49,231 nucleotides of DNA from positions 15,231 to 64,461 of the forward strand of contig PLAH01000189.1 in assembly GCA_003134045.1 (NCBI GenBank). The letters are read 5' to 3'. A model generated the notes under the pieces. The model saw nothing but the letters and a program-made list of their open reading frames with translations. It did not search any database and had not been told where the DNA came from. Both the position numbers and the translations under genes were made by a program. The first letter of the stretch is position 1. Each line of letters begins with the position of its first letter. This document shows, one piece after another, positions 1 to 7,318 of the stretch. This DNA is from Gammaproteobacteria bacterium. GTDB taxonomy: Bacteria > Pseudomonadota > Gammaproteobacteria > Steroidobacterales > Steroidobacteraceae.

Positions 1-960
1 GTCCTGGTACACCGAAAGGAATTGCTGAAACAGTGGGTCGAGCGGCTGCAGCAGTTTCTCTCGATAGACCCGGCTAGTATTGGCACTATCGGTGGTGGTC
101 GTCGCAAACCCACCGGCCGCATCGACGTGGCGTTGATACAAAGTCTCTTTGCGAAGGCCGACGTCTCGGATCTGATTGCCGGCTACGGCCACATTATTGT
201 CGATGAATGCCATCATTTGTCTGCAAAGAGCTTCGAATCGGTAGCGCGTCGATCTAAGGCGCGTTACTGGCTCGGATTGTCCGCGACGGTGACCCGCAAG
301 GACGGACACCAACCCATCATCTTCATGCAATGCGGTCCTGTGCGTCATCGGGTCGACCCGAGATCCCAGGCGCTGAGGCGCGGTTTCCTGCACAAAGTTC
401 GAATTCGAGATACGGCGTTCGCATTGCCGCCGGAATTGGAAGAAGCCCCGATCTCGATGCCAGCGATCTATTCAGCGCTAGGGCGCGATGAAGCGCGCAA
501 TGCGGCGATCTTTGATGATGTCTTGACTGCGCTGGAAGCCGGGCGATGTCCATTGATTCTGACCGAGCGGCGCGATCACGTGGAAGAACTTCGCAGTCGT
601 TTCGAGCGATTTACTCGAAATCTCGTCGTACTGCACGGCGGACTGAAAACCGGGGAGCGTCGTGCAGCCCAGGCGGGATTACAGGCGGGTCGAAACGAGG
701 AGCGTCTGGTGCTGGCGACCGGGCGTTACTTAGGCGAGGGGTTCGACGATTCGCGTCTCGACACGCTATTTCCAGTAATGCCGGTTTCGTGGAAGGGCAC
801 GCTGGCGCAATATGTCGGTCGGCTACATCGTGACCACGATGGAAAGCGCGAAGTGATCGTATATGACTACGTTGACAGGGGAGTGCCGGTGCTCGCGCGA
901 ATGGCGGCAAAGCGCGAGAAAGGCTACAAGGCTCTTGGATATGTTGTCGACTCGCGATGA
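1..960 (+). CDS. TOTE-type superfamily II helicase, C-terminal part (5' end outside window)
   Basis: The open frame runs in from the left edge (frame 1), so only the last 319 residues are visible. It begins with a motif Ia-like VLVHRKELLKQW, followed by a DECHH motif II (199-216), a SATVTRKDGHQP motif III region (about 280-315), and a C-terminal RecA lobe with ATGRYLGEGFDD (about 718-755) and QYVGRLHR (motif VI, about 808-831). The combination of motif II DECHH with a downstream MQCGPVRHRVD stretch matches, from memory, helicases of the TOTE conflict systems, which are usually large proteins that also carry an archaeo-eukaryotic primase domain. Those upstream domains are not in the window. 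Such proteins are predicted to act on nucleic acid in anti-element conflict. The helicase fold is certain; the TOTE assignment is family recognition without a search. Confidence 0.8.
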   Translation, partial: VLVHRKELLKQWVERLQQFLSIDPASIGTIGGGRRKPTGRIDVALIQSLFAKADVSDLIAGYGHIIVDECHHLSAKSFESVARRSKARYWLGLSATVTRKDGHQPIIFMQCGPVRHRVDPRSQALRRGFLHKVRIRDTAFALPPELEEAPISMPAIYSALGRDEARNAAIFDDVLTALEAGRCPLILTERRDHVEELRSRFERFTRNLVVLHGGLKTGERRAAQAGLQAGRNEERLVLATGRYLGEGFDDSRLDTLFPVMPVSWKGTLAQYVGRLHRDHDGKREVIVYDYVDRGVPVLARMAAKREKGYKALGYVVDSR

Positions 961-1497
961 AGCGAAGGAAATCCAATGGCCGTGCGCGAGAGCGGTCTGC
1001 GATGGCGTCCAGCTATCAAAATGAACCTCGTGAGCTCATTTGGCAATTGAGCAGTCTGCGTGTCGTCGTTCAAATGTTGCGATAGTTCGAATTCGCGGTA
1101 TGATCCAAGCACGGAGTGCTCCAAAGTAGTCAGTCGTTCTCAAGTGAGAATACGCTTCTATTTTAGTTGTTCCGTAAGCAGGTGACGTTTTGGGGGCAAC
1201 TCAAAATCACAAGAACAATAAAAACAGAGTCGAAAGAAAATCGTAGTCGATGTATCTCGGAGCCTCCCTGGCCACCATCAAATCAATGAGTTAGGTGGAC
1301 CAAACTACCGTTTTCTGTGGAATATTCACACAGCTATGGAATATCTGCAGGCTTTATCGTTTCACGCATCCCTCCATGGTTAAGGGCTTGACGCCGTAGC
1401 TTCCCAAAAACAGGGCCTCGGCGCACCAGGGAGAATCAGGGAAAAAATGGCGATAACCCGGATCGACCTCGAGAGCTGTCAGTTCTCCTTCTGGGCG
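961..1497. other. Intergenic stretch, no recognised gene
   Basis: About 540 bases between the helicase stop and the first Fic operator region. The part from about 1130 to 1350 is visibly more AT-rich than the flanks, which suggests recently acquired or non-coding DNA. I see no convincing start/RBS/ORF, no transposase signature and no tRNA. The string TGTGGAATATT occurs here near 1316 and again near 5436, which may be chance. Confidence 0.5.
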
Positions 1498-1560
1498 CTA
1501 TTAAAGGGAGACAATCTTTGCTTTAATAAGCTCTGGAGCTATTGAGCAATCTTTAATAAG
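1498..1560 (+). promoter_or_regulatory. Candidate autoregulatory operator of the first Fic gene
   Basis: An exact 10-bp element CTTTAATAAG occurs at 1521-1530 and 1551-1560, exactly 30 bp apart. A near-inverted copy, CTATTAAAG, lies at 1498-1506. The set sits directly in front of the ATG at 1567. Spaced copies on about the same helical face are what a dimeric winged-helix repressor would bind. Because the Fic protein itself ends in a winged helix, autorepression is the simplest reading; this is inference. Confidence 0.5.
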
Positions 1561-1566
1561 GGTTCC

Positions 1567-2730
1567 ATGAAACGGCCGGACTTCGGGCGGTATGCGATGT
1601 CTGTCGCCGGCAGCGAAGAAGTGCGCGCCTTTGTCCCGGCACCGCTTCCGCCAGTTCCTCCTCTCGAGCTCATCGGTCCTGTCCGCGCTGCACTCGACCA
1701 AGCACTCCTGGCCCTGGGTAGGCTTGATGGGGCGGCGGCGGCGTTGCCGGATGCGCATCTGCTCCTCTATACATACGTGCGAAAGGAAGCGGTGCTTTCT
1801 TCCCAAATCGAGGGAACACAATCGACACTCGACGACCTGCTTACGCATGAGTTGGGAGAGGCCCCCGGCGTACCGGTCGAGGACGTCGCCGAAGTTTCGC
1901 GGTATGTCGAGGCGATGAACCACGGCCTACGGCGGTTGCAAGCCAATTTTCCGCTGTCGAATCGATTGCTGCGCGAGATGCATGAAATTCTATTGGCCGA
2001 CGGACGCGGCGCAGAGAAGACGCCTGGAGAGTTTCGACGATCACAGAACTGGATTGGCGGCTCGCGCCCTGGGAACGCGGCCTTCGTACCGCCTCCACCG
2101 CAGGACGTCGACAGCTGCATGGGAGATCTCGAGCGCTTCTTGCACTCCGATACGCCGCCTCTGGTCAAGGCGGCCTTGGCGCATGTCCAGTTCGAGACGA
2201 TCCACCCGTTCTTAGATGGAAACGGACGCATTGGCCGGTTACTGATAACCCTGCTGCTCTGTCATGACCGGGTGCTACGAGAGCCGCTGCTCTATTCAAG
2301 TCTCTATCTCAAGCAGCATCGTCAACAGTACTACGCCGAACTCAACGCGGTGCGCGAGTCTGGTGATTTTGAGCGCTGGCTCGAATTCTTCGCCACCGCC
2401 ATTCGTGTCAGCGCCGAGCAAGCCACCATGACCGGGCAGCGAATTTTCACCGTGTTTCGGGAAGATAGAATTCAATTACGGGCACTCGGTCGACAGGCAC
2501 CCGCAGCTCTGCTGATTCAAGAGGCGCTGCAGTCGAAGCCGCTCGCAACGATTGCCGCGCTAGCAAAATCAACGAAGCTCACCACGCCCACGGTGACGCA
2601 GGCACTGCGCGCACTGGAGCAGTTGAATATCGTACGCGAGACAACAGGGCGTGCACGCGGGCGTATCTTTTCCTACGTGCGCTATCTCGACGCGCTGAAT
2701 TCCGAGGCTGTTGCGCCCGCGCAGATTTAA
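1567..2730 (+). CDS. Fic family protein (class II, self-inhibited) with C-terminal winged helix
   Basis: 387 residues. Fic enzymes transfer AMP or another nucleotide part onto target hydroxyl groups. The catalytic motif HPFLDGNGRIGR is intact at residues 213-224, including the catalytic His and the Arg that contacts the phosphates. An N-terminal inhibitory motif of the (S/T)xxxE(G/N) type is present as S78-x-x-x-E82-G83, placing it in class II, where the helix occupies the ATP site until released. Residues about 315-375 form a winged helix, with a recognition-helix-like stretch around TTPTVTQALRALEQL. The start at 1567 follows the operator repeats closely; no strong ribosome site is visible. 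It forms a matched pair with the Fic gene at 3835, although the two are clearly diverged. Targets are unknown. Confidence 0.92.
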   Translation: MKRPDFGRYAMSVAGSEEVRAFVPAPLPPVPPLELIGPVRAALDQALLALGRLDGAAAALPDAHLLLYTYVRKEAVLSSQIEGTQSTLDDLLTHELGEAPGVPVEDVAEVSRYVEAMNHGLRRLQANFPLSNRLLREMHEILLADGRGAEKTPGEFRRSQNWIGGSRPGNAAFVPPPPQDVDSCMGDLERFLHSDTPPLVKAALAHVQFETIHPFLDGNGRIGRLLITLLLCHDRVLREPLLYSSLYLKQHRQQYYAELNAVRESGDFERWLEFFATAIRVSAEQATMTGQRIFTVFREDRIQLRALGRQAPAALLIQEALQSKPLATIAALAKSTKLTTPTVTQALRALEQLNIVRETTGRARGRIFSYVRYLDALNSEAVAPAQI

Positions 2731-2782
2731 GTTGCATCTGCTGAGTCGCTGCATTGCAGATTTCTAAATCTCGTCTCAGGCA

Positions 2783-2866
2783 GATGGTGGCAACGCGATA
2801 CTTGCCGAGTTGCGACGTGCCGGAATTGATGCGCTGGCGAAAGCACTTGGTCCGGTCGGGATGGCG
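2783..2866 (+). pseudogene. Fragment of the 85-aa protein family (copy of the gene at 5168)
   Basis: These 84 bases match 5192-5275 without gaps, with 7 differences by my count. They encode the same peptide core (AELRRAGIDALAK...GPVGMA). Both the first seven or so codons and everything after the GPVGMA core are missing. It sits right behind the first Fic gene, as the intact copy sits behind the second. After 2866 the sequence jumps into unrelated DNA that reads better on the minus strand, so 2866/2867 is a recombination junction. Confidence 0.8.
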
Positions 2867-3050
2867 TTGAGGCGCCTTCCTCGTCGAAAGTCGTGAGAAA
2901 ATCCTCAAAGCGGATATCAAAAGTGCAGGCCGTCTGGAGTAACTCGCACAGCTCTTCATGGCGTCGGCGCTCTTTTGTCCGATACGGCGCGAGCAGGTCG
3001 TCCTTGCTGACGCACAACAGCGTTCTGTCGGTGCGAGCGTCGCGGATCAT
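2867..3050 (-). pseudogene. Unidentified minus-strand coding remnant
   Basis: Reading leftward from an ATG at 3050, the frame gives MIRDARTDRTLLCVSKDD, then a charged stretch with ERRRHEELCELL and FEDFLTTFDEE, before it crosses into the antisense of the plus-strand fragment at 2866. The composition looks like real protein, but both ends are lost: the right side joins a truncated DUF5615 gene and the left side joins the 85-aa family fragment. I do not recognise the family. It is most likely the tail of a gene captured by deletion. Confidence 0.4.
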
Positions 3051-3202
3051 TGCGCGGGCGTCGTCAGCGCAAACTGAATAATTGCCTCGTCGCTTGCGGT
3101 GGCGAGTCCACACTGGCACGCATGCATGACGTCCCATCCGGCACCGAGTAAAAAGTCGACGGTAGAGAGAGGTAGCCCCTGATCGAGCAGCAGCCGGATC
3201 AA
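3047..3202 (-). pseudogene. DUF5615 PIN-like toxin, truncated after about 50 residues
   Basis: A frame starting with TTG at 3202, overlapping the DUF433 stop by three bases, reads LIRLLLDQGLPLSTVDFLLG and then AGWDVMHACQCGLATASDEAIIQFAL before a stop at 3047. The LLLDQGLP start and the GLATASDEAI stretch are typical of DUF5615 (Mut7-C/PIN-like) proteins, which are usually about 110-120 residues. The second half with the remaining acidic residues (the usual TxDxDF part) is gone, so it is presumably inactive. DUF433-DUF5615 is a standard antitoxin-toxin arrangement. Confidence 0.7.
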
Positions 3203-3432
3203 GCCGCTTCCAGCGGCAGGATTTGGTCATCCAAGCTGCGGGCGGCGAAGTCTAATGCTTGAGCGATATCCTCGTCTTCGAGCTCGGGATATTCCGCCTT
3301 CAACTCGTTCCGATCCGGGTAGAGGGCCACGGCCTCAACGACGCGCCGCACCGTCAAGCGCATCCCTCGAAGGCACGGTTGCCCGTTCATGATCGCGGGA
3401 TCAGCAGTTATGCGGTCGAGCCGACGTGCCAC
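3199..3432 (-). CDS. DUF433 family antitoxin
   Basis: 77 residues from a GTG at 3432, preceded by a fair ribosome site (AGGGG about 7-8 bases upstream). The open frame extends upstream to 3612, but the extra residues are not family-like, so I prefer the GTG. It begins VARRLDRITADPAIMNGQP, the characteristic opening of DUF433 proteins, followed by GMRLTVRRVVE and the EYPELEDEDIAQAL stretch. DUF433 proteins are DNA-binding antitoxins that pair with a PIN-like DUF5615 toxin. The downstream partner here is truncated, so this antitoxin appears orphaned but intact. Confidence 0.82.
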   Translation of the reverse strand: MARRLDRITADPAIMNGQPCLRGMRLTVRRVVEAVALYPDRNELKAEYPELEDEDIAQALDFAARSLDDQILPLEAA

Positions 3433-3709
3433 GGCATAGCCCCTGAGCAATATAAATATAAAGTTCAACTCGATGTTAGCATTGGTGGCGGGGCCTAGGC
3501 GCGCTTCAACGCGCGACGGCCTGTCGCCGTGTGCCCGCGATGTGACCAACTCAAATTGGGTGTGCCAGGAATGTGCCTGATTGAGACGGTTTTGATCGTC
3601 GGCACGCGCCATAAGTAATTGATTGTTAAGTGTTTATAGCGAATCAAACCCTTTGTGCCCTAATCGGGCAAGTCGGGCAGTACTTACACAGTCATAAGGC
3701 CGTATCCTT
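3433..3709. other. Spacer between DUF433 and the second Fic operator
   Basis: About 280 bases. The part next to the DUF433 gene keeps an open minus-strand frame without family character. From about 3610 the sequence becomes AT-rich and serves as the upstream region of the second Fic gene. No further gene is supported. Confidence 0.45.
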
Positions 3710-3770
3710 AAAGAGCGCGCAATGGCTATAAAGATTATGACGGAACCTTTAAGAAATCATTGCGCTCCTT
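3710..3770 (+). promoter_or_regulatory. Inverted-repeat operator candidate upstream of the second Fic gene
   Basis: AAAGAGCGCGCAATG (3710-3724) and CATTGCGCTCCTT (3758-3770) are inverted copies that differ by a two-base insertion and one substitution. They flank an AT-rich core containing CTTTAAG. They lie about 65 bases upstream of the start, and the gene product ends in a winged helix. The half-site differs from that of the first Fic gene, as expected for two diverged self-regulating copies. Inference from position only. Confidence 0.5.
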
Positions 3771-3834
3771 AATGTTTTTTAAATATAATTAAAAAGACGG
3801 TTGAGCCTCTAAAGCTTCCGCACTCGACCGCGGA

Positions 3835-5034
3835 ATGCACATGCGCCGAGACCAAATCGCGAATGATCGCCAGCCTTATCTGGTGCCTGCACTGGGGTAT
3901 CCGAATGCTTGCGCGCTTGTGGCACCGCCCACACCGCGCATGCTCCCCTTAAGCCGTCGGCACGAAGCGAGCTTCCCAAAGGCACACGCCGCCTTGGGCC
4001 GCCTGCAAGGCACTCTCAAGCACCTTGCGAATACCGACATGGTGACCCGCACGCTCGCACGTCGCGAAGCTGTCATGAGTTCGCAGATCGAGGGCACCAA
4101 ATCGGACCTGCGCCAGCTGCTCACCTACGAGGCCACGCACGGTACTGGAGGCCTGCCTGCGGACGTGAGGATCACCGAACGCTACGTCGCAGCACTCCAG
4201 CACGGCCTCGAGCGCGTCCGCGTTGGTGGCCGCGCGGTGCTCGACCTTGCGCTCATCCACGAACTTCATGCATTGCTGATGCAGGATGAGGCGACCCACT
4301 TCCCCGTTGGAGCCTATCGCGAGACCCAAGTCTGGATCGGACCGAGGCTGCGAATCGAGGATGCGACGTTCGTGCCGGCACCGCCCGCCCGGGTGAAAGG
4401 CTGCATGGATGAGATGGCGGCAAGCATCCTTAAGTACGCGCCGCGCGAAGAGGAGCAGACGGTACTCACGATACTGGCGCGGCTTGCGATTGCGCACGCT
4501 CAGTTCGAGACCATCCACCCCTACCACGACGGCAATGGCCGAACGGGGCGGCTGCTCATGCCGCTCATGCTGGCTGCCGAGGGTTACCCGCCGCTCTACC
4601 TCTCCGGAGCGTTGCTGCGAGCGAAGTCCGAGTACTACGCAGCGCTCGCGAGCGTCCAGCTACAAGGGGAATGGGGTCCGTGGCTCGAGCTGCTGGGCCA
4701 CGCCGTGGTCGAGTCCTGCGACGAGTCGATCTCGATTGCGGAAGACCTTCTCGCTCTCGCCGAGCGCTGGGAACAGGAACTTCGCAGCTACCGGGCACAT
4801 TCGGCCACGCGCCGCCTGCCTCGCTTCCTGATCGGGCACCCGGTGCTCTCGGTGCAGCAAGCCGCGGCGGGTTTGCACATCTCCGTGCCTGCGGCGAACG
4901 CCGCGCTCAACAACCTATTCGCCGCAGGCATCGTGAGCCTGGTGAACGAGCGCCAGTGGGGCCGTGTGTTCCAGGCCACCCAGGTGTTGCAGCGTCTCGA
5001 TCAGCTGCCCGCCCCTCGTCAAAGTTGGAGATGA
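3835..5034 (+). CDS. Second Fic family protein (class II, self-inhibited) with C-terminal winged helix
   Basis: 399 residues. The catalytic motif HPYHDGNGRTGR is at 228-239 and the inhibitory motif S82-x-x-x-E86-G87 is present, so this too is a class II Fic enzyme. The last about 70 residues form a winged helix (around LSVQQAAAGLHISVPAANAA and the RQWGRVF wing). Two ATGs, at 3835 and 3841, are possible starts; neither has a strong ribosome site. It shares architecture with the gene at 1567 but is only moderately similar. The gene for an 85-aa protein follows 133 bases downstream, as a fragment of the same small gene follows the first Fic. Target proteins cannot be predicted. Confidence 0.92.
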   Translation: MHMRRDQIANDRQPYLVPALGYPNACALVAPPTPRMLPLSRRHEASFPKAHAALGRLQGTLKHLANTDMVTRTLARREAVMSSQIEGTKSDLRQLLTYEATHGTGGLPADVRITERYVAALQHGLERVRVGGRAVLDLALIHELHALLMQDEATHFPVGAYRETQVWIGPRLRIEDATFVPAPPARVKGCMDEMAASILKYAPREEEQTVLTILARLAIAHAQFETIHPYHDGNGRTGRLLMPLMLAAEGYPPLYLSGALLRAKSEYYAALASVQLQGEWGPWLELLGHAVVESCDESISIAEDLLALAERWEQELRSYRAHSATRRLPRFLIGHPVLSVQQAAAGLHISVPAANAALNNLFAAGIVSLVNERQWGRVFQATQVLQRLDQLPAPRQSWR

Positions 5035-5167
5035 CGCTTGCCTCAAGTGCCGTTTAAACCGGCCGGTCACCGGGCGAAATCCTTCGGCTTCGTGCATTGC
5101 GCGAAGCGAGCAAGCTGGGTGTCCCTATCGAAAATCCTGCAAAATGGTACGCGGAGGTAATTGCGCT

Positions 5168-5425
5168 ATGAACGCAGCAGTAGAGCCGATCGATGCTGGC
5201 AATGCGACACTTGCCGAGTTGCGACGTGCCGGAATTGACGCGCTGGCGAAAGCGTTTGGTCCGGTCGGAATGGCGCACTTTCTTCAGCGGTTCGACCCGG
5301 ATCAGGGTGACTACACGAGCGAACGTAGCCGTATTCTGGGTAACCCCTCGGTCGGCGAAGTCATGGACGAAATAGAGCGCCAACGTAAGGGGTTCACAGC
5401 CGAAGTAATCGCCGTATCCTTATGA
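5168..5425 (+). CDS. 85-aa small protein, probable antitoxin-like partner protein
   Basis: The start ATG at 5168 has GGAGG 10 bases upstream. The protein has a predicted helical N-terminal half (AELRRAGIDALAKAFGPVGM), a conserved-looking FLQRFDPDQGDYTSER stretch and a helical tail (VGEVMDEIERQRKG). I recall many similar hypothetical proteins of this length in bacteria, often next to small toxin-like genes, but I cannot name a characterised member. Its stop overlaps the ATG of a second small gene (ATGA at 5422-5425), the usual geometry of a coupled two-gene module. That partner is frameshifted. A second, truncated copy lies at 2783. Confidence 0.7.
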   Translation: MNAAVEPIDAGNATLAELRRAGIDALAKAFGPVGMAHFLQRFDPDQGDYTSERSRILGNPSVGEVMDEIERQRKGFTAEVIAVSL

Positions 5426-5545
5426 TCACTGTGACTGTGGAATATTGCTGAACGGTATCTTGCGGCGGGTGGGCATATGAGCGAGACGCTGCCGCGGTGC
5501 TCAAAAAAGGACAGGGAGCTGCTCGTTGCCGAAAATCCACTTTAA
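5422..5545 (+). pseudogene. Frameshifted partner gene of the 85-aa protein
   Basis: An ATG at 5422 overlaps the previous stop and opens MITVTVEYC before a stop at 5451. The frame beginning at 5450 continues with ERYLAAGGHMSETLPRC and KKDRELLVAENPL to a stop at 5545. Joining the two frames with a one-base change gives a plausible protein of about 40 residues. I read this as a small gene inactivated by a single frameshift. No function is assigned. It ends exactly where the LexA box begins. Confidence 0.5.
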
Positions 5546-5561
5546 CTGTACATTTATACAG
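5546..5561 (+). promoter_or_regulatory. LexA (SOS) box
   Basis: CTGTACATTTATACAG matches the gammaproteobacterial LexA consensus CTGTATATATATACAG in 14 of 16 positions, including both invariant CTGT/ACAG ends. The flanks (AA before, TC after) also fit the wider AT-rich context. It lies 23 bases upstream of the ATG at 5585, a typical repressor position, so the DprA-like/PRTase operon is predicted to be induced by DNA damage. Confidence 0.85.
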
Positions 5562-5584
5562 TCAAAGACTGGCTCGAGCACCTA

Positions 5585-6484
5585 ATGAACGACTTGTTTG
5601 CACAAGCTGCCGGTGCCGATTTTGAATCCCGGGCGGTCATGCCGGTTCGGGAATTGGGTGCCTACGAGGCATTGTGGGCGCGGGAAGGCACCTCCTTCAA
5701 GACCTTGGCCGATACGTTTCGAAAGCACCCGGGGTCGATTCCGTCCGATTTCGTGTCCCCGCGCGAAGCCGAGCAGTATTCCCGAATGGCGCTCGGGACC
5801 ATTCGCGAGGCGGGCATTGCGCACTTCGGCATTCGAGTCCACGGCGCCGGCGAATACCCGCCCAAACTGCGCGACGCGCAGCATCCGGTCGAACTGCTCT
5901 ACTTCCAGGGTAACTGGGACATCACCAGCTCGCGCTGCGTCGCTATCGTCGGCACTCGGCAGCCCACCGAGGAGGGCATGCGTCGGGCTGCGAAACTTGC
6001 GCGAAGTTTCGTCAAGGACGATTTCACGGTGGTTTCCGGATTGGCGCAGGGCATCGACACGGTCGCCCACACGGCGGCGATCGAGGCGAAAGGGCGCACG
6101 ATAGCGGTGCTCGGTACCCCGATCACCTCCTGCTACCCGGCTGCGAACAAGGATCTGCAGCGGCTGATCGCCGATGAATTTCTGGCGATCAGCCAAGTGC
6201 CGATCGTTCGATATTCGCGGCAGGGACCGAAGGGCAATCGGTTTTTCTTCCCGGAGCGCAACGTCACCATGTCGGCGCTGACGGAAGCTACCGTGATCGT
6301 GGAAGCGGGCAACACGTCGGGAACGCTCATCCAGGCTCGCCACGCCATTCAGCAGAACCGAAAACTCTTCATTCTCGACAGCTGCTTCCGTAATTCGGAG
6401 CTGACTTGGCCGGCGAAGTACCTCGAGCGAGGTGCGATCCGGGTCAGTGAGTTTGACGAGATCCGTGCCCACCTTACTGCCTGA
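5585..6484 (+). CDS. DprA/Smf-like SLOG-domain protein
   Basis: 299 residues. The Rossmann-like DprA core is complete: GTRQPT at 123-128, SGLAQGIDTVAH at 141-152, a LGTPI strand, FPERN at 202-206, and VIVEAGNTSGTL near 225-236. In standard DprA this fold binds single-stranded DNA and loads RecA during transformation. Here the protein lacks the usual C-terminal winged helix, and its N-terminal about 110 residues are not the standard SAM-like region. It is coupled to a phosphoribosyltransferase rather than to topoisomerase or smg genes, and it sits behind a LexA box. This suggests a dedicated nucleotide- or DNA-sensing system rather than the housekeeping dprA. SLOG domains are known from comparative work to recur in conflict systems. 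Confidence 0.85.
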   Translation: MNDLFAQAAGADFESRAVMPVRELGAYEALWAREGTSFKTLADTFRKHPGSIPSDFVSPREAEQYSRMALGTIREAGIAHFGIRVHGAGEYPPKLRDAQHPVELLYFQGNWDITSSRCVAIVGTRQPTEEGMRRAAKLARSFVKDDFTVVSGLAQGIDTVAHTAAIEAKGRTIAVLGTPITSCYPAANKDLQRLIADEFLAISQVPIVRYSRQGPKGNRFFFPERNVTMSALTEATVIVEAGNTSGTLIQARHAIQQNRKLFILDSCFRNSELTWPAKYLERGAIRVSEFDEIRAHLTA

Positions 6485-7139
6485 CCGACTGACCGGGATC
6501 GACGAGACCAATCGCGATCAGCATGCCTTTTTGCAGGAGGGCGATCGATGTCTCTTCTTCGGCGAATATTTTGCGGGGAAGGGCTATGAGGGCGGCGGGA
6601 CCAATCAGCTCGTGTTCAATTTCAAGACATTGCCCTCGATCGCGAGGGCAAATCCGGCACGCCGCAATTACAAGGAGAGCGCGATCGCGACCATCGCCAC
6701 GGGCCTGCGCGAGGTATTGGGCCGCAATCAAATCGAGCGCCTGACCTTCGTGCCGGTCCCGCCATCGAAGGCCCCTGGCCACGCCGACCATGACGATCGA
6801 TTGACTCGGGCACTCACCCTGGGATGTGCCGGGTTCGACTCCGACATTCGCCTGCTCCTGCGCCGCTCGTCGAGCACCGAATCCGATCATAGGACGGGCA
6901 ACAGACTGACGCCGGAAGCGCTGCACTCGCTGCTCGAACTGGATTGCGCCGTGGTTGCCGTCAAGCCGCTGCGCGAAGCGATCGTGCTCTTCGATGACGT
7001 GATAACGACGGGGAAATCATTCAAATGTTGCGAGCGCCGATTGCGCGAAGCGATTCCGGCGACCATACCGATCATCGGATTGTTCGTGGCTCGACGTATT
7101 CTCCCCAATCCCTTCGACGATGTCGAAAGCCTCGGCTAA
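6432..7139 (+). CDS. ComF-like phosphoribosyltransferase partner of the DprA-like protein
   Basis: The PRPP-binding signature IVLFDDVITTGKS is at residues 184-196, with the two Asp and the TTG loop intact, and an upstream FVPVPPSKA strand/loop of the ComF style. Length is about 224-235 residues depending on start: GTG codons at 6432, 6447 and 6465 are all in frame. The last overlaps the dprA-like stop by 20 bases, and I favour it or 6432 equally. No zinc-ribbon CxxC pairs of true ComF are visible at the N-terminus. Overlap with the upstream gene implies translational coupling and a joint complex or pathway. Substrate is unknown. Confidence 0.8.
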   Translation: MRSGSVSLTRSVPTLLPDRLTGIDETNRDQHAFLQEGDRCLFFGEYFAGKGYEGGGTNQLVFNFKTLPSIARANPARRNYKESAIATIATGLREVLGRNQIERLTFVPVPPSKAPGHADHDDRLTRALTLGCAGFDSDIRLLLRRSSSTESDHRTGNRLTPEALHSLLELDCAVVAVKPLREAIVLFDDVITTGKSFKCCERRLREAIPATIPIIGLFVARRILPNPFDDVESLG

Positions 7140-7318
7140 TGGACTCACGGCTTGCAAAGTCGAGTGAGGATGACCCTCTGGCGCACTCAAGCGAAATAGG
7201 CGGGGTGATCGAGATCGGCGATGAGCCCAGTGTCTGCTCGCAAGCTATGCTGGTAAAGTAATGAGGTTATCATGGTATGGCTGCTAACAGGATGGGCTAG
7301 CACATCGCGACCGAGACC

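Noticed and set aside
1130..1500. Insertion sequence remnant in the AT-rich gap
   Set aside because: No terminal inverted repeats or transposase peptide could be found.
5585..6484. Housekeeping competence gene dprA
   Set aside because: No C-terminal winged helix, unusual N-terminus, coupled PRTase and LexA box; called DprA-like instead.
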